Of a stretch of DNA of 14,213 nt, positions 11,850 to 14,213 are shown piece by piece; the stretch's first letter is position 1, and every line of letters starts with the position of its first letter. Source of the stretch: Actinomycetales bacterium. Its GTDB lineage: Bacteria > Actinomycetota > Actinomycetes > Actinomycetales > Actinomycetaceae. The DNA lies in NCBI GenBank assembly GCA_022838965.1, contig JALHDK010000061.1:1-14213 (forward strand), written 5' to 3'. The notes under the pieces were generated by a model. The model saw nothing but the letters and a program-made list of their open reading frames with translations, had not been told where the DNA came from and did not search any database. The position numbers were made by a program, and so were the translations under genes.

Positions 11850-14213
11850 TCAGGCGAACGCTGCGACCATCAACTGCTCGTTCTCCTCCTTGTGGCGGGC
11901 CGCGGACCCCGTGGCGGGGGACGCGGCGGCTGGGCGGGAGATCAGGCGGGGCTGCCGGCCGTCCAGCAGCGGGGGCAGGTGGCACGCGATGAAGGACGCG
12001 GCGCCCTGGTTCGCCGGTTCGTCCTGGATCCACACCAGCTCCGCGTCCCCGTGGGGTGCGAGGGCCTCCCGCAGCGCATCACCGTCGAGCGGGTAGAGCT
12101 GTTCCAGCCGGACGATGGCCACTGAGGAATCCGCGAGGCGGGCACGCCGGGCCAGCAGGTCGTAGAAGATGCGTCCGGAGCACAGCAGCACGCGTCGGAC
12201 AGGGCGGAGGTCGCCCGGATCGGGAAGCACTGTCCGGAAGGTGCCCGTGGTGAGGTCCTCCACAGGTGAGGCCGCGGCCCGCAGTCGCAGCAACTGCTTC
12301 GGCGTGAAGTCGATGAGCGGCTTGCGGGGCCTGCTGTACGCCTGGCGGCGCAGGAGGTGGAACTGGTTGGCGGGTGTCGAGGGCTGTGCGACGACCATGT
12401 TGTTCTCGGCGCAGAGCTGGAGGAAGCGTTCGATCCGGGCCGAGCTGTGATCGGGCCCCTGCCCCTCGTACCCGTGGGGCAGGAGCAGCACGAGGGACGA
12501 CCGCTGACCCCACTTCTGTTCCGAGGAGGCGATGAACTCGTCAATGATCACCTGCGCGCCGTTCGCGAAGTCGCCGAACTGGGCCTCCCAGGCGACGAGG
12601 GCATCGGGACGCTCGACGGAGTAGCCGTACTCGAAGGCGAGGGCCGCGTACTCCGAGAGGGCGGAGTCGTAGATCCAGAACTTCGCCTGGTCCTCCGTGA
12701 GGTAGCGCAGCGGCGTCCACTCGGCGCCCGTGACGTGGTCGTGGAACGTCGCGTGCCGCTGGACGAAGGTGCCGCGCCGGGAGTCCTGCCCCGCGACACG
12801 CACGGGCACGCCCTCGATGAGCAGGGACCCGAAGGCGAGAAGCTCGCCGAACCCCCAGTCGATGCCCCCCTCCCTGGTCATCTGCTCGCGGCGTTCGAGC
12901 AGTTGCACGAGCTTGGGGTGCACCGTGAACCCCTCCGGGGGTCGCAGGTGCGCCTGCCCGATCCGCTCGATCACCTCCCGATCGACGGCGGTGCGCCAGC
13001 CGATCATGACGCCGGCGTCCTCCTGCTGGGACTCCGGCACCTCGAGACCCTTGATGTTCTCGTGCGTTGACACCGGGGCGACCCGGTTCTCGTCGGCGAA
13101 GATGCGCTCGAGCTGGGAGCGGAAGTCCTCCAGGGCGGCCTGGGCCTGGTCGGGGGTGATGTCGCCACGACCCACCAGAGCCTCGGTGTACAGCTGGCGC
13201 ACGGTCCGCTTCTTCTCGATCAGGGAGTACATGATCGGCTGGGTCATCGAGGGGTCGTCGCCCTCGTTGTGGCCACGACGCCGGTAGCAGATCATGTCGA
13301 TCACGACGTCCTTGCGGAACTCCCGGCGGAACTCGTAGGCCATTCTCGCGACCCGTGCCACCGCTTCGGGGTCGTCGCCGTTCACGTGGAAGACGGGGAT
13401 CTGGAGGCCCTTCACGATGTCCGTGCAGTACTGCGAGGAGCGCGACGACGCCGGACCGGTCGTGAACCCGATCTGGTTGTTCACGATCACGTGGACGGTG
13501 CCGCCGACGCGGTAGCCCCGCAGCTGCGACATGTTGAGGGTTTCCGCCACCACACCCTGCCCGGCGAACGCGGCGTCGCCGTGGATGAGGACGGGCAGGA
13601 CCGTGAAGCCCTTCTCGCCGAGGTCGATGCGGTCCTGCTTGGCGCGCGTGACGCCCACCAGCACACCGTTGACCGCCTCCAGGTGGGACGGGTTCGCGGC
13701 GAGGTACACCCGGACCTGCTCGCCCGTCGGGGAGGTGTAGGTCCCCTCCGTGCCGAGGTGATACTTCACGTCACCCGAGCCCTGCACCGAGTTGGGGTCG
13801 GTGGTGCCCTCGAACTCGTTGAAGATCTGGGCGTAGGACTTGCCCGCGATGTTGGCGAGGACGTTCAGGCGGCCCCGGTGCGCCATCCCGATCGTCACCT
13901 CGTCCAGTCCATCCTCGGAGGCCGCCTGGAGGACGACGTCGAGGAGGGGGATGAGCGACTCGCCGCCCTCCAGCGAGAAGCGCTTCTGACCGACGAACTT
14001 GGTCTGCAGGAAGGTCTCGAAGGCCTCGGCCTCATTGAGCTTGTGCAGGATCTGCAGCTGCTGCTCGTTGGAGGGCTTGGTGAACGGGGTCTCGAGGCGT
14101 GCCTGCATCCACGCGCGCTGGGCCGGGTCGGCCATGTGCATGTACTCGATCCCGGTGGTCCGGCAGTAGGCGTCGCGCAGCTGGGTGAGGATCTCGCGGA
14201 GAGGAAGCGAGCG
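11850..14213 (-). CDS. kgd: Multifunctional 2-oxoglutarate decarboxylase/dehydrogenase (Kgd/SucA), 5' part outside window
   Basis: 787 residues of the E1 region are present up to the TGA at 11850; the N-terminus, with the E2-like acyltransferase domain found in actinobacterial Kgd, lies beyond the right edge. The visible part begins LREILTQLRDAYCRTTGIEYMHM. It shows GMAHRGRLNVL, the thiamine-diphosphate/Mg2+ motif HGDAAFAGQG to VIVNNQIGFTT, CYRRRGHNEGDDPSMTQP, and later LLPHGYEGQGPDHSSARIERFLQLCAENNM. The C-terminus (HKEENEQLMVAAFA) is complete. The enzyme decarboxylates 2-oxoglutarate on thiamine diphosphate and passes the succinyl group into the 2-oxoglutarate dehydrogenase complex of the TCA cycle; in Actinobacteria it is regulated by the FHA protein GarA/OdhI, not seen here. 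No frame damage is visible. Confidence 0.95.
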   Translation of the reverse strand, partial: RSLPLREILTQLRDAYCRTTGIEYMHMADPAQRAWMQARLETPFTKPSNEQQLQILHKLNEAEAFETFLQTKFVGQKRFSLEGGESLIPLLDVVLQAASEDGLDEVTIGMAHRGRLNVLANIAGKSYAQIFNEFEGTTDPNSVQGSGDVKYHLGTEGTYTSPTGEQVRVYLAANPSHLEAVNGVLVGVTRAKQDRIDLGEKGFTVLPVLIHGDAAFAGQGVVAETLNMSQLRGYRVGGTVHVIVNNQIGFTTGPASSRSSQYCTDIVKGLQIPVFHVNGDDPEAVARVARMAYEFRREFRKDVVIDMICYRRRGHNEGDDPSMTQPIMYSLIEKKRTVRQLYTEALVGRGDITPDQAQAALEDFRSQLERIFADENRVAPVSTHENIKGLEVPESQQEDAGVMIGWRTAVDREVIERIGQAHLRPPEGFTVHPKLVQLLERREQMTREGGIDWGFGELLAFGSLLIEGVPVRVAGQDSRRGTFVQRHATFHDHVTGAEWTPLRYLTEDQAKFWIYDSALSEYAALAFEYGYSVERPDALVAWEAQFGDFANGAQVIIDEFIASSEQKWGQRSSLVLLLPHGYEGQGPDHSSARIERFLQLCAENNMVVAQPSTPANQFHLLRRQAYSRPRKPLIDFTPKQLLRLRAAASPVEDLTTGTFRTVLPDPGDLRPVRRVLLCSGRIFYDLLARRARLADSSVAIVRLEQLYPLDGDALREALAPHGDAELVWIQDEPANQGAASFIACHLPPLLDGRQPRLISRPAAASPATGSAARHKEENEQLMVAAFA

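Noticed and set aside
11233..12096. 287-codon plus-strand open frame
   Set aside because: Antisense shadow of the SGNH and kgd genes; no recognisable domain.
1..14213. CRISPR arrays, tRNA or rRNA genes, insertion sequences, riboswitches
   Set aside because: I saw no regularly spaced long repeats, clover-leaf or CCA ends, transposase motifs or conserved aptamer sequences on either strand; the intergenic gaps are mostly too short to hold them.

Overview
The window is about 14.2 kb of very GC-rich, densely packed DNA from an actinomycete, most likely of the order Micrococcales. The evidence is the gene set: a SigR/RsrA redox pair, the 24-residue bL37 ribosomal protein, a Kgd-type 2-oxoglutarate decarboxylase/dehydrogenase, DUF6459 and DUF6912 proteins, and many -10 boxes of the form TAnnnT placed 6-8 nt before a start codon, which is how actinobacterial leaderless mRNAs look. 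I cannot name a genus. No tRNA, rRNA, IS element, CRISPR array or prophage gene is recognisable, and no gene-free stretch exceeds about 160 bases.

Left part (1-4.9 kb). A coding tail of unknown origin with no start codon (1-324, minus) lies in frame behind the stop of a DUF6459 gene (325-852, minus). That gene is coupled by an ATGA overlap to a membrane-anchored LysM protein (849-1547, minus). A divergent, AT-rich intergenic region carrying four 10-bp phased repeats separates LysM from a protein with two Sm/Hfq-like barrel repeats (1659-2192, plus). It is followed by a polytopic membrane protein (2202-2858, plus), a small MerR/BldC-like HTH protein on the minus strand (2826-3053), a SAF-domain gene whose reading frame is broken (3167-3630), and a CpaE/ParA-like protein (3630-4853).

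Middle part (4.9-8.9 kb). This holds DUF6912 (4871-5329, plus), then on the minus strand hisN (5326-6120), rsgA (6130-7137) and a DoxX-family membrane protein (7148-7642). Divergent from DoxX is the thiol-oxidative-stress module sigR-rsrA (7799-8658). It is preceded by a textbook SigR autoregulatory promoter (GGAAT-N18-GTT) that could also produce an N-terminally extended SigR isoform. The bL37 gene (8715-8789) and a strong hairpin terminator close the block.

Right part (8.9-14.2 kb). This holds a zinc-free MDR-type oxidoreductase (8857-9753, plus) that appears to have lost an internal segment and a DUF4097 beta-repeat protein (9774-10568, plus). On the minus strand follow a frame-broken TorD-like chaperone (10588-11120), an SGNH-fold protein lacking the catalytic serine (11197-11781), and the E1 part of kgd running off the right edge (11850-14213).

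Most genes are conserved housekeeping or conserved-hypothetical actinobacterial loci. The most unusual signals are the phased repeats, possibly a site for the BldC-like protein encoded 1.3 kb away; the tandem Sm-like protein in a phylum thought to lack Hfq; the two-start sigR arrangement; -10 boxes that re-use upstream stop codons; and several genes with apparent missing segments, which could be real lesions or assembly errors.
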